This document shows positions 26,264 through 34,073 of a stretch of 64,000 nucleotides of DNA, one piece after another. Numbering within the stretch: the stretch's first letter is position 1; each line of letters starts with the position of its first letter. Both the position numbers and the translations under genes were made by a program. This DNA comes from Nonomuraea thailandensis (GTDB lineage Bacteria > Actinomycetota > Actinomycetes > Streptosporangiales > Streptosporangiaceae), in NCBI RefSeq assembly GCF_024172165.1, contig NZ_JAMZEB010000002.1, forward strand, positions 2,129,501 through 2,193,500, written 5' to 3'. The notes under the pieces are model-generated. The model saw nothing but the letters and a program-made list of their open reading frames with translations. It did no database searches and was not told the DNA's origin.

Positions 26264-26570
26264 GATGTCTCCGGTAATCAGGAGGGTCGCGCCCGGAGGA
26301 TTCCCATATATGTAACACAAGCTTCATCGACCGTAAATGATATGCCGTTCGAAATGTGCGCAACCCCTGGCCGGGCCGGTCATCCGACGGCCACTCCGAG
26401 GAGGGCTGGTGGCCGTTCTCATGTGGCGGCTTCTTTGACGGAGGTCACCACAGTGTCATCCGTACGACTCAGGTCCACATCGGCGGCGGCCCAGGGTCTA
26501 CAACCCGCACCCCGTCACGCTCGACCTGGCTCCGATGACACGCACCCCACCGCACCGGTGAACTGGACCC
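26264..26570. promoter_or_regulatory. 307-base divergent intergenic region with a promoter for the ABC importer
   Basis: On the minus strand TTTACG (plus 26332-26337) and TACATA (plus 26309-26314) are 17 bases apart and lie 45 bases above the binding-protein ATG: a plausible promoter. On the plus strand TTGACG at 26435-26440 could be a -35 for the esterase gene, with no clear -10. The rest shows no gene or repeat. Confidence 0.45.
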
Positions 26571-27827
26571 ATGATCCAGTTCGACAAGGACGTGCGGCCC
26601 CGGCTCGCCGTCGCCCTCGCGGGCCTCGCGCTGCTCGCGGCCGCGTGCGCGGGCGTGGACACCGCGGGGGTGACGTCCGGCGCCGTGGTGCCCCTCGACC
26701 GGGCCACGCTCGCCGACGCCGCCGCGAAGCGGGTGGTCGGCATCGGCGAGGCCACGCACGGCAACAAGGAGTTCGTCCAGGCCCGCACGCTGATCATCCA
26801 GCGGCTGGTACGGGAGCACGGCTTCCGCACGGTCGCCCTGGAGGCGGACTTCGGCGGCACGGCCGTCGCCGACGACTACGTGGTCAAGGGCCAGGGCACC
26901 GCGGAGCAGGCCGCCACCGCGCTCGGCTTCGACATCTACCGCACCCGCGAGACGGCGGCCCTGCTGCGCTGGATCCACGACCACAACGCGAGCGCCGCCG
27001 ACGCCGACAAGGTCCGCCTCTACGGCTTCGACATGCAGCGCTACGACCGCAACAAGGAGCGGCTGCTGCGCTATCTCGCCACCGTCGAGCCCGCCCAGGC
27101 CCAGCAGGCCGGACAGGCGCTGGCCGGCCTCACCGACGCCACCAGGTCCACACGGGACGAGGCCGAGGTCGAGGCGGGCGCCGCCGCCGCCGAACGCATC
27201 GCCGCCCGCCTGCGCGACCACGAGGACGCCTACGTCAGGCGCAGCTCCCCCGAGGCGTTCGCCGTCGCGCTGCGCCACGCCGAGACGATCGGCAGGGGCG
27301 CGCGGCTGCAACTGTCCGGGGCCGGCTACGCGAGCAAGCGGGACGCCTGGATGGCCGAGGCCGTCGAGTGGATCGCCGGGCGCGACGGCAGGAAGCTCGT
27401 CGTGGCCGGTCACAACGGCCATCTCGACAAGACCGGGGCCGCGTTCTCCTTCGAGTCGATGGGACGGCGCCTGGCCAGGACGTACGGGGACGACTACTTC
27501 GCCATCGGCACCGAGTTCGGCACCAGCACCTTCCTCAGCCGCGACGACTCCTCCGGCGAGCGCGCCCGCTTCACCGTGAGCCACGACACGCCGCTGGCCG
27601 GGCTGTTCGGCGCCGAGCCGCTGGGCTACGTGAACCTCGCCCAGGCGTCGGCCACGCCCGCCAACCGCCGGCTGCTCGGCTCGGAGCTGCGCATGGGCAG
27701 CGCCGGCGACGGTTTCCGGTCCCTGTTCAGCGCTCTGAGCTGGACGTACACGGTGGCCATGGTGCCCGCGAAGGCGTACGACGCGCTGGTGTACGTGCCG
27801 CGGGCCACCCCGGTCACTCCTCTGTAG
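26571..27827 (+). CDS. Erythromycin-esterase-family lipoprotein
   Basis: A 418-residue homologue of erythromycin esterases (EreA/EreB), which open macrolide lactones. Family motifs are VVGIGEATHGNKEFVQART (catalytic Glu and His region), TVALEADFGG, RETAALLRWIHDHN, VRLYGFDMQ, and LVVAGHNGHLDK, so the active-site histidines are kept. Unusually, the N-terminus is a lipoprotein signal (LAVALAGLALLAAACAG), so the enzyme should be anchored outside the membrane. That would fit detoxification before uptake, or hydrolysis of another ester or lactone; macrolide activity is not proven. It has its own divergent promoter region, and its 3' end overlaps the convergent CMD gene by 14 bases. Confidence 0.88.
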   Translation: MIQFDKDVRPRLAVALAGLALLAAACAGVDTAGVTSGAVVPLDRATLADAAAKRVVGIGEATHGNKEFVQARTLIIQRLVREHGFRTVALEADFGGTAVADDYVVKGQGTAEQAATALGFDIYRTRETAALLRWIHDHNASAADADKVRLYGFDMQRYDRNKERLLRYLATVEPAQAQQAGQALAGLTDATRSTRDEAEVEAGAAAAERIAARLRDHEDAYVRRSSPEAFAVALRHAETIGRGARLQLSGAGYASKRDAWMAEAVEWIAGRDGRKLVVAGHNGHLDKTGAAFSFESMGRRLARTYGDDYFAIGTEFGTSTFLSRDDSSGERARFTVSHDTPLAGLFGAEPLGYVNLAQASATPANRRLLGSELRMGSAGDGFRSLFSALSWTYTVAMVPAKAYDALVYVPRATPVTPL

Positions 27828-28188
27828 CGGCCCGCTTCTCGTGCCGGGCCACGATCGTGTCGACCTGCACGCTGAGCCTGGCCCCCAGGGGCCAGCCGAC
27901 GTAGTGGGTCAGGAAGATGGCGATCTCGCGCAGCTCGCCGGCGGTGAGCTCGGAGTTGCTCAGCGCCGCGGGGAGCTGGATGTCGAGCACGTCGTTCATG
28001 CCCCTGGCGGCCAGGACGCCGATCAGGAGGAGCCGCCGGTCGCGCATCGACAGCCCGGGCCGGGACCAGATCTCGGCGAACAGGTGGTCCACGGTGATCC
28101 CGAAGAAGTCGCCGGGGCCGTCGTGCACCTCCCACCCGTAGACCCGGCCCATCATCTCCAGCCCGCGCCGCCGCCTGTCGTCGGTCAT
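27814..28188 (-). CDS. Carboxymuconolactone decarboxylase-family protein
   Basis: A 124-residue all-helical protein of the CMD/AhpD superfamily. The stretch AEIWSRPGLSMRDRRLLLIG and the C-terminal FLTHYVGWPLGARLSVQ fit the CMD family; there is no C-x-x-C, so it is not an AhpD-type peroxidase. ATGA overlap with the dehydrogenase upstream places it last in the aldehyde dehydrogenase arm. It corresponds in order to Rv0771 of M. tuberculosis (recalled, not searched). The role may be decarboxylation or isomerisation of a ring-opened intermediate, but this is inference. Confidence 0.85.
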   Translation of the reverse strand: MTDDRRRRGLEMMGRVYGWEVHDGPGDFFGITVDHLFAEIWSRPGLSMRDRRLLLIGVLAARGMNDVLDIQLPAALSNSELTAGELREIAIFLTHYVGWPLGARLSVQVDTIVARHEKRAATEE

Positions 28189-29015
28189 GAGGGCTCCTCC
28201 AGGCCGAGGTCGGCGGCCAGCCGCCGGTGGGCGAGCCGGGCGAGCGGGGTGTCGACGCCGAGCTCGCCGGCCAGGTCGAGGGCGAGCGACAGGTCCTTGT
28301 CGCCGAGCGCGAGCACGTGCGCCATGATCTCGCGCAGCGGGTCGCCGGGAGGCAGGGGCGCCGTGGTGCCGCGCAGCATGAGGGCGCCGGGGCCGCCGGT
28401 GACGGCGTCGGAGTGGCGGACGATCCGGCCGAGGTCGCCCAGCGGGATCCCCGCCGCCTCGGCCAGGCGCTGCGCCTCGGCCGCCGCGGCGAAGGAGACG
28501 AAGTGCAGCAGGTTGCGGGCGAGCTTGGCGCGGGTGCCCGCGCCGACGGGGCCCATGTGCAGGACGAGCCCGGCCCACGCGGCGAACGCCTCCTTCACCC
28601 GCGCGAACGCCGCCTCGCTCGCCCCGACCATGACCGCGAGTGTGCCCGCCGCGGCGCCCATGAAGCCGCCGCTGACGGGGGCGTCGACGATCTCCACCCC
28701 GTACGGCCGCGCGGCCTCGGCCAGCTTGACCGCGGTGCCGGCGTGGATCGTGGAGTGCACGGCGATGACCGTGCCGGCCGCGCACGCCGGGATGAGCGCA
28801 CCGGCGACCTCGTTGACCTGCGCGTCGTCGCGGACCATGAGCGAGACGATCTCGGCGCGGGCCACGTCGGCCAGGCCGGCGGCGGGCAGCGCGCCCCGCT
28901 CGACCAGGGGCGCCATCGCCTCGGCCCGGACGTCGTAGACGATCAGGCCGGGCCCGGCCAGGCGTCCCGCCATGGGGGCGCCGATCTGACCGAGCCCGAC
29001 GAAGCCGTACATCAT
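28185..29015 (-). CDS. NAD(P)-dependent 3-hydroxyisobutyrate-type dehydrogenase
   Basis: A 276-residue beta-hydroxyacid dehydrogenase. The Rossmann motif is GFVGLGQIGAPMAGRLAG; the substrate-binding motif is DAPVSGGFMGAAAGTLAVMV; the catalytic lysine should be the one in AKLARNLLHF (family K-x-x-N-N). The family oxidises 3-hydroxyisobutyrate, tartronate semialdehyde or related acids. It starts at the first of two ATG codons, the one overlapping the SDR stop (ATGA). It matches the position of Rv0770 in the mycobacterial cluster. Confidence 0.88.
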   Translation of the reverse strand: MMYGFVGLGQIGAPMAGRLAGPGLIVYDVRAEAMAPLVERGALPAAGLADVARAEIVSLMVRDDAQVNEVAGALIPACAAGTVIAVHSTIHAGTAVKLAEAARPYGVEIVDAPVSGGFMGAAAGTLAVMVGASEAAFARVKEAFAAWAGLVLHMGPVGAGTRAKLARNLLHFVSFAAAAEAQRLAEAAGIPLGDLGRIVRHSDAVTGGPGALMLRGTTAPLPPGDPLREIMAHVLALGDKDLSLALDLAGELGVDTPLARLAHRRLAADLGLEEPS

Positions 29016-29749
29016 GCGCGGAACACCTCGCCCCCGTCCACGTTGAAGATCTGCCCCGTGACCCACGACGCCTCGTCCGACAGCAGGAACAGGCACATCC
29101 CGACGAGGTCGTCCGGCGTGCCGAGCCGCTTGAGCGCGAGCTTGTCGCGCACGATCCTGGCGGACATGCCCGCGGGCACGACCGCCCGGTGGGCGGCGGT
29201 GTCGATCGGGCCCGGCGCGATGGCGTTGACGCGGATGCCCAGCGAGCCGAGCTCGTGCGCGAGCTGCTGGGTGAGGCTGTTCACCCCGGCCTTGGCCAGG
29301 CCGTAGTAGCCGGAGTACTGCCAGGCGGCGGTGGAGGACTGGTTGACGATCGCGCCGCCGCCCCGCTCGGCCATGCGGGCGTGGCAGGCGCGGGCGCACA
29401 GCAGCGCGCCGTCCAGGTTCACCGACATGAACCTGCGGTAGTAGTCCCAGTCGACGGTGAACAGGAAGTCCAGCTTCATGGTGCCGAAGACGGCGGCGTT
29501 GTTGACCAGGTAGTCGATCCCGCCGAACGCCGCCACGGCCGCGGACGCCATGGCCTCGGTGGCCGCGGGATCGGCCACGTCGGTCCTGACGAACAGGCCG
29601 TCGATGTCGCCGGCGACCTTCGCGCCCTGCTCGTCCACGTCCGCCACGACGACGCTCGCGCCCTCGGTGGCCAGCGCCCGCGCGTACGCCTCTCCGATGC
29701 CCTGGGCGGCGCCCGTGACGACCGCCACCTTTCCGGCGAAGCGCCTCAT
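29012..29749 (-). CDS. Short-chain dehydrogenase/reductase
   Basis: A 245-residue classical SDR. Cofactor motif VVTGAAQGIGEAYARAL; an Asp in VVVADVDE suggests NAD(H); structural motif LVNNAAV; catalytic Ser in NQSSTAAW and Tyr-Lys in YYGLAKAG; C-terminal VTGQIFNVDGGEVF. It oxidises or reduces an alcohol/ketone, probably of a lipophilic or cyclic compound judging from the P450 neighbours. ATGA overlap with the aldehyde dehydrogenase. It corresponds to Rv0769 in order. Confidence 0.93.
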   Translation of the reverse strand: MRRFAGKVAVVTGAAQGIGEAYARALATEGASVVVADVDEQGAKVAGDIDGLFVRTDVADPAATEAMASAAVAAFGGIDYLVNNAAVFGTMKLDFLFTVDWDYYRRFMSVNLDGALLCARACHARMAERGGGAIVNQSSTAAWQYSGYYGLAKAGVNSLTQQLAHELGSLGIRVNAIAPGPIDTAAHRAVVPAGMSARIVRDKLALKRLGTPDDLVGMCLFLLSDEASWVTGQIFNVDGGEVFRA

Positions 29750-31233
29750 CCCGCTCCCTCCGCGATCGACTTGGTCTCCAGGTACTCCTCGAAGCCCGCG
29801 ACGCCCATCTCGCGGCCGGTCCCCGACTGCTTGTAGCCGCCGAACGGCACGTCGGGGCCGTACCAGATGCCGCCGTTGACGCTGACCGTGCCGGTGCGCA
29901 GCCGCCGCGCGAGCGCGCGCGCCCGCTCCGGGTCGCCGGAGTGCACGGCGCCGGACAGGCCGTAGGGCGAGTCGTTGGCGATCCGCACGGCGTCGTCGTC
30001 GCCGTCGTGGGGGAGCACCACCAGCACCGGGCCGAAGATCTCCTCGCGGGCCGCCCTGGCCTGGTTCGTCAGGCCGGTGATCAGGGTGGGCTCGATCCAG
30101 AAGCCCCGTTCCCGGTCGGGCCGGCGCCCGCCGGTGGCGAACGAGCCGCCCTCGGCGACCGCGAGCTTCAGGTACGCCTCGACGCGGTCGCGCTGGCGCG
30201 CGGAGATGACCGGGCCGCAGACGGTGCGCTCGTCGGACGGGTCTCCGGCGCCGATGCGCGCCATCGTCCTGGCGGTGATCTCCACGGCCTCGTCGTGGCG
30301 GGCGCGGGGGACCAGCAGGCGGGTGGTGAGCGCGCAGCCCTGCCCGGCGTGGGAGATCGCGGCGAAGGCGGCGTACCCGCACGCCCTGACGAGGTCGGCG
30401 TCGTCCAGCACGACGCACGCCGACTTGCCGCCCAGCTCCAGGAACACCCGCTTGAGCGTCTCGGCGGCGCCGCGCATCACCGCGCGGCCCGTCGCCGTCG
30501 AGCCGGTGAAGGAGACCAGGTCCACGCGCGGATCGGCGGCCAGCCGCGCGCCGAGGGCGTGGTCGCGGCCGGTGACGACGTTCACGACGCCCGGCGGGAG
30601 GTCGGTCTCCTCGGCGGCCAGCCGGCCGAGCGCCGCCGCACACCAGGGGGTGTCGGGGGCGGGTTTGAGCACCACCGTGTTGCCCGCCGCCAGCGCGGGG
30701 CCCAGCTTGGCCAGGTTGATCTGGTGCGGGAAGTTCCACGGGGTGATCGCGGCGACCACGCCCACCGGCTCGCGCAGGACGTACCGGTCGCTGGCGATCC
30801 CCATCGGCTCGGCCCGGCCCAGGTCGCGCGTCCAGGCGTAGGTCTCGGCGAGGTCGGCGACCCAGCCCAGATCGGCCACGGGCGCGTCGAGCTGCGCGCC
30901 GTACGTCAGGAACCGGGGCGCGCCGGCCTCCCTGATGGTGAGCGCGCGCAGCTCGTCGCCGTGCCGTACCAGGGCCTGGCGGAGCTGGCGCAGGCAGTGG
31001 ACGCGCAGCGCGAGGTCGGCCGCCCAGCCGGAGTCGTCGAACGCGCGGCGGGCGGCGGCGATCGCGGCGTCGAGCAGGCCGGGCGTGGCGTCGGCGGCCG
31101 GCCCGATGACCTCCTCGGTGGCCGGATCGATCGTCTCGAAGTGCCGATCGCCCGTGACCAGCCTGCCGTCGACCAGGAGGGGAGAGCCCTGCTCCGCCCA
31201 GCCGTCGAGCAAGCGACCGGTTGTTATGGACAC
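29746..31233 (-). CDS. NAD-dependent aldehyde dehydrogenase
   Basis: A 495-residue ALDH. The general base is in FLELGGKSACVVLDDAD, the nucleophile Cys in SHAGQGCALTTRL, the cofactor region is SFTGSTATGRAV, and PWNFPHQINLAKLGPALAAG is the N-terminal family motif. It heads an operon with SDR, hydroxyisobutyrate-type dehydrogenase and CMD protein, as aldA (Rv0768) does in M. tuberculosis. The GTG start lies inside the palindrome GGACACGTGTCC, and the predicted -10 ends six bases before it, so the mRNA is probably leaderless. The same arrangement occurs at the tetR start. Confidence 0.95.
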   Translation of the reverse strand: MSITTGRLLDGWAEQGSPLLVDGRLVTGDRHFETIDPATEEVIGPAADATPGLLDAAIAAARRAFDDSGWAADLALRVHCLRQLRQALVRHGDELRALTIREAGAPRFLTYGAQLDAPVADLGWVADLAETYAWTRDLGRAEPMGIASDRYVLREPVGVVAAITPWNFPHQINLAKLGPALAAGNTVVLKPAPDTPWCAAALGRLAAEETDLPPGVVNVVTGRDHALGARLAADPRVDLVSFTGSTATGRAVMRGAAETLKRVFLELGGKSACVVLDDADLVRACGYAAFAAISHAGQGCALTTRLLVPRARHDEAVEITARTMARIGAGDPSDERTVCGPVISARQRDRVEAYLKLAVAEGGSFATGGRRPDRERGFWIEPTLITGLTNQARAAREEIFGPVLVVLPHDGDDDAVRIANDSPYGLSGAVHSGDPERARALARRLRTGTVSVNGGIWYGPDVPFGGYKQSGTGREMGVAGFEEYLETKSIAEGAG

Positions 31234-31267
31234 GTGTCCAGACTACAGTTCACGTGTCACCGTGCAA
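31221..31267. promoter_or_regulatory. Divergent promoter with paired CACGTG-type operators
   Basis: Minus-strand promoter for aldehyde dehydrogenase: TTGCAC (plus 31262-31267), 16-base spacer, TAGTCT (plus 31240-31245). Plus-strand promoter for the DUF6125-like gene: TTGTTA (31221-31226), 17-base spacer, TACAGT (31244-31249). The palindrome GGACACGTGTCC (31228-31239) lies in the plus-strand spacer and over the ALDH start; a second CACGTG (31251-31256) lies 20 bases away, in the minus-strand spacer. GGACACGTGTCCAGAC and AGTTCA recur almost unchanged in front of tetR (37979 onward), so the TetR protein probably binds here. Confidence 0.65.
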
Positions 31268-31287
31268 GGGGCGACCGAGGAGGGCCA

Positions 31288-31989
31288 GTGTCCCGTGACG
31301 ACTACTCCGGCGCGTTCGACCCCGGCTTCCGCTTCGAGGACCTGTCGAAGGCGGCGCTGGTGCGCCTGGTCAGGGAGTACGCGCTCATCGTCCACCTGCT
31401 CGACCGCTCCTCGCTGATCGCGGTCGGGATGAGGTACGGCCAGGAGGCCGTGGAGGAGATCGCCGTCCAGGAGTGGCGCGGCGCCAGCCCCGTCTACACC
31501 CGGCGCATCCGCGAGATCATGCGGATCGAGGGCGACGGGGTCTCGGCCATCTTCAAGTGCCTGCAGCTCGACCCCGGCTTCGCCCAGCACTACATGGACG
31601 TCGAGTACGAGCTGATCGACGAGTCGCACGGCTTCTTCCAGCTCCGCACCTGCGGGGCGCTGCTCGACGTGGAGCCGTTCGGCGAGCGGGCGGTGCGCGG
31701 CATGTGCCACCACATCGAGGACGGCACGTTCGACTGGACGGCCCAGGCGGTCAACCCCAGGGCGCGCATCCGCCCGGTGCACCGCCCGCCGCGCGTCCCG
31801 GGCGGCAGGGTGCCGCACTGCCGCTGGGAGGTCGTCATCGACGACGACACCGAGCCGGTCGGCGAGGCCCCGATCACCGGGATGACCCGAGCCACCACCG
31901 CGGCCCGCTTCCGCTTCCCGCCGATGCGCGACGGCACGCCGCACGTCCCGGGCGATGAGTTCCGGCCGCGGGAGCGGTCTCACCCTTGA
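31288..31989 (+). CDS. DUF6125-like conserved protein (distant ATC-hydrolase similarity)
   Basis: A 233-residue cytoplasmic protein. GTG 31288 follows GAGGAGGG. The N-terminal half is helical (LSKAALVRLVREYALIVHLL). Four cysteines stand out: Cys91 in FKCLQL, Cys122 in LRTCGALLD, Cys140 in RGMCHHIEDG and Cys178 in VPHCRWEV; the TCG and CHHIED motifs may bind a metal or serve catalysis. The pattern recalls DUF6125 and, more distantly, L-2-amino-thiazoline-4-carboxylate hydrolase proteins; this is recognition by eye. It is divergent from the aldehyde dehydrogenase and shares its operator region, so it is probably induced with the CYP51-type cluster. Function unknown. Confidence 0.75.
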   Translation: MSRDDYSGAFDPGFRFEDLSKAALVRLVREYALIVHLLDRSSLIAVGMRYGQEAVEEIAVQEWRGASPVYTRRIREIMRIEGDGVSAIFKCLQLDPGFAQHYMDVEYELIDESHGFFQLRTCGALLDVEPFGERAVRGMCHHIEDGTFDWTAQAVNPRARIRPVHRPPRVPGGRVPHCRWEVVIDDDTEPVGEAPITGMTRATTAARFRFPPMRDGTPHVPGDEFRPRERSHP

Positions 31990-32012
31990 CCCGAGGGGAA
32001 GGAACGGCATCC

Positions 32013-32357
32013 ATGGACCTGCACAGCGTGGTGTGCGTGCGCGACCTGGCGATCTCGCAGAAGTGGTACGAGGTGTTCTTCGGGCGGCCGGCGGACGAGA
32101 TCATCGGCGAGGAGCTCCTGTGGCAGGTCGGTGAGAACGCGTGGGTCGTCCTCGACGACCGGGACGTGCGGGCCGGCCGGGTGGGCGGCACCATGATCAC
32201 GTTCGGCGTCACCGACCTCGACGACATCCTGGCCCGCCTGGCCGCGCACGGCATCGGGCACGAGCCCGTCGAGACGTACGGCAACGGCGTGCGCCACGTG
32301 GAGATCATCGACCCCGACGGCAACAGCCTCTCGCTCGCCCAGGCCCCCACCGGATGA
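32013..32357 (+). CDS. VOC (glyoxalase/dioxygenase fold) protein
   Basis: A 114-residue single-domain vicinal-oxygen-chelate protein. It starts [20 protein letters not shown] and ends [20 protein letters not shown], the typical start and metal-ligand Glu strand of the fold. A metal ligand near the N-terminus (His4) and Glu in VEII are kept, so it may bind a metal. ATG 32013 follows GAGGGGAAGGA. It lies between the DUF6125-like gene and hemC on the same strand; partner and substrate are unknown. Confidence 0.85.
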   Translation: MDLHSVVCVRDLAISQKWYEVFFGRPADEIIGEELLWQVGENAWVVLDDRDVRAGRVGGTMITFGVTDLDDILARLAAHGIGHEPVETYGNGVRHVEIIDPDGNSLSLAQAPTG

Positions 32358-32394
32358 GGGCTCGCGGACGGCCGCGGCGGGCTACCATCGACGG

Positions 32395-33330
32395 ATGGCC
32401 GTCCCTGAGCTGATCCGCATCGCCACCCGCTCGTCACCCATGGCGCTCGCCCAGGTGGAGCGGGTCCGCCACGAGCTCGCCGCGCTGCACCCCGAGGTCC
32501 GGACGGAGGTCGTGCCGGTCACCACGTCGGGCGACCGGTGGCAGGGCGCGCTGTCGGCGCTCGGCGGCAAGGGCGCGTTCACCAAGGAGGTGGACGCGCT
32601 CCTGCTGGCGGGGCAGGCCGACCTGGCGGTCCACTGCGTCAAGGACGTCCCGGCCGACCGGCCGCTGCCCGCCGGCACGACCTGGGCGGCCTTCCTCAAG
32701 CGCGACGACCTGCGCGACGCCCTCGTCCACCCGGGCGGCGCCACCCTGGACGAGCTGCCGCCGGGCACCCGCATCGGCACCTCGTCGGTGCGGCGGATCG
32801 CCCAGCTCGCCTCCACCCACCCGCACCTGCGCTGCGTCCCGATGCGCGGCAACGCCAACCGCCGGCTGGAGAAGCTCGACGCCGGCGAGGCCGACGCGCT
32901 GCTGCTGGCCGTGTCGGGCCTGGAACGCATCGGCATGCGCGACCGCGTCTCCGAAGCGCTGTCGCTGGAGACCATGTGCCCGCCGATCGGCGCGGGCGTG
33001 CTCGCCCTGCAGTGCCGCCAGGACGACGAGCAGACCATCGAGGCCGTGGCCGGCCTGGGCGACCCCGACACCTGGCGCGAGGTGACGGCCGAGCGCATGC
33101 TGCTGCACGTCCTGCAGGGGCACTGCAACAGCCCGATCGCCGGGTACGGCCGCGCCGAACGCGACGGCCGCCTGTCGCTGCGCGCCCGCGTCTTCAGCCC
33201 CGACGGCAAGACCGTCCTGGACGCCCACGAGTGGGCCGGCCCCCTCGACCCCGCCACGCTGGGCACCTCGGTCGCCGTCGCGCTGCTCCGCCAGGGCGCC
33301 CGCCAGCTCATCGACGCCATCCCGCACTAG
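32395..33330 (+). CDS. hemC: Hydroxymethylbilane synthase (porphobilinogen deaminase)
   Basis: A 311-residue HemC, which polymerises four porphobilinogens to hydroxymethylbilane for haem, sirohaem and B12. Visible motifs: [43 protein letters not shown] with the catalytic Asp (family VHSxKDxP), [12 protein letters not shown] with the paired arginines, [12 protein letters not shown], and [12 protein letters not shown] with the dipyrromethane-binding Cys. The cofactor loop is divergent (family usually G-G-C-x-x-P) and no other hem gene is nearby, so this is probably a second copy outside the main haem operon. Its placement inside a P450 cluster could reflect haem demand, but that is speculation. 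Confidence 0.93.
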   Translation: MAVPELIRIATRSSPMALAQVERVRHELAALHPEVRTEVVPVTTSGDRWQGALSALGGKGAFTKEVDALLLAGQADLAVHCVKDVPADRPLPAGTTWAAFLKRDDLRDALVHPGGATLDELPPGTRIGTSSVRRIAQLASTHPHLRCVPMRGNANRRLEKLDAGEADALLLAVSGLERIGMRDRVSEALSLETMCPPIGAGVLALQCRQDDEQTIEAVAGLGDPDTWREVTAERMLLHVLQGHCNSPIAGYGRAERDGRLSLRARVFSPDGKTVLDAHEWAGPLDPATLGTSVAVALLRQGARQLIDAIPH

Positions 33331-33333
33331 CCG

Positions 33334-33879
33334 TCACCACAGCGGCACGGGAGTCTGCGCCCTCGGGTAGTAGCCGGCGACGGGGGCGCCGGAGGAGGCG
33401 CGGTCCAGGCGGCGGCGCATGCCGTCCGACAGGACCCCGGCCTTCATCATCTCGACGAACACCGCGGTCACGTTGCCCAGGTCGAACCAGTCGCGCTGCC
33501 AGCTCCACCGGAAGCCGCCGCCGTACCTGAACCAGCTCCCGCCGATCCCCGGCACCTCGTACGGGCTGCCGTCCGGGCGGCGGGCGTCGGCGAGCTGCTT
33601 CCAGAAGCCGACCACCTGCCCCTGGCGCTCGTCGATGAGGATGCTCTGGTACGGGTACGACCAGCCGTCCAGGCCGCCCATCTCCGAGCCCAGGGCGAGC
33701 TCGCGGATCTCGTCCCTGCCGACCGCCATGAAGTCCTGGCCGGGGCCGATGTTCCAGCCGTAGGTGGCGTCCTCGGTGTAGAGGTCCGCCAGCGGGCGCC
33801 AGTCGCCCCGCTCCTCGCACCGGCGGTTGGCCTCCAGCCAGCGCTGGACCATCTCCTCCAGCTCGTCACGTGCGAACAT
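33334..33879 (-). CDS. NTF2/SnoaL-like protein of the CYP51 cluster
   Basis: A 181-residue protein of the NTF2-like (cystatin-like cone) fold: RWLEANRRCEERGDWRPLAD, LYTEDATYGWNIGPGQDFMA, and GRDEIRELALGSEMGG are typical of SnoaL/limonene-hydrolase-like proteins. It is the last gene of the tetR-P450-SDR-CYP51-ferredoxin operon, two bases after the ferredoxin stop. Rv0762c occupies this place in the mycobacterial cluster (recalled). It is likely a small isomerase/hydratase or binding protein for the cluster substrate; no catalytic residue can be assigned. The ATG used follows the GGGAGGCTG of the ferredoxin end. Confidence 0.85.
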   Translation of the reverse strand: MFARDELEEMVQRWLEANRRCEERGDWRPLADLYTEDATYGWNIGPGQDFMAVGRDEIRELALGSEMGGLDGWSYPYQSILIDERQGQVVGFWKQLADARRPDGSPYEVPGIGGSWFRYGGGFRWSWQRDWFDLGNVTAVFVEMMKAGVLSDGMRRRLDRASSGAPVAGYYPRAQTPVPLW

Positions 33880-33881
33880 GA

Positions 33882-34073
33882 TCAGCCTCCCAGCTTCAGC
33901 GCCCGGGTCGGGCAGTAACGGACGGCGGCCTCCACCTGGGCGCGCATCGACTCCTCCGGCTCCTCCACGAGGACGCGGACCTTGCCCCTGCGCGGGACCT
34001 CGAAGACGTCCGGCGCCTCCAGCTCGCACATCGCGTGCCCCTGGCAGAGGTCCAGGTCGGCCTCCAGCTTCAC
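33882..34073 (-). CDS. [3Fe-4S] ferredoxin, redox partner of the CYP51
   Basis: A 63-residue ferredoxin. The cluster ligands are Cys10 and Cys16 in LDLCQGHAMCELEAP and a third in AVRYCPTRAL; the C-x5-C ... C-P spacing, with His in place of the central Cys, is the 3Fe-4S P450-ferredoxin type. The GTG start overlaps the CYP51 stop (GTGA), so the two are made together, as Rv0763c and Rv0764c are in M. tuberculosis. It would pass electrons to either P450 in the operon; no reductase gene is present. Confidence 0.93.
   Translation of the reverse strand: MKLEADLDLCQGHAMCELEAPDVFEVPRRGKVRVLVEEPEESMRAQVEAAVRYCPTRALKLGG

Noticed and set aside
23547..26363. A single 938-residue permease with a long N-terminus
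   Set aside because: The upstream part reads through the binding-protein gene in the wrong register. The GTGA overlap at 25232-25235 gives the proper permease start.
26264..26570. Iron box or riboswitch in front of the iron-type importer
   Set aside because: No TTAGG...CCTAA element or recognisable riboswitch core was seen, only a plausible promoter.
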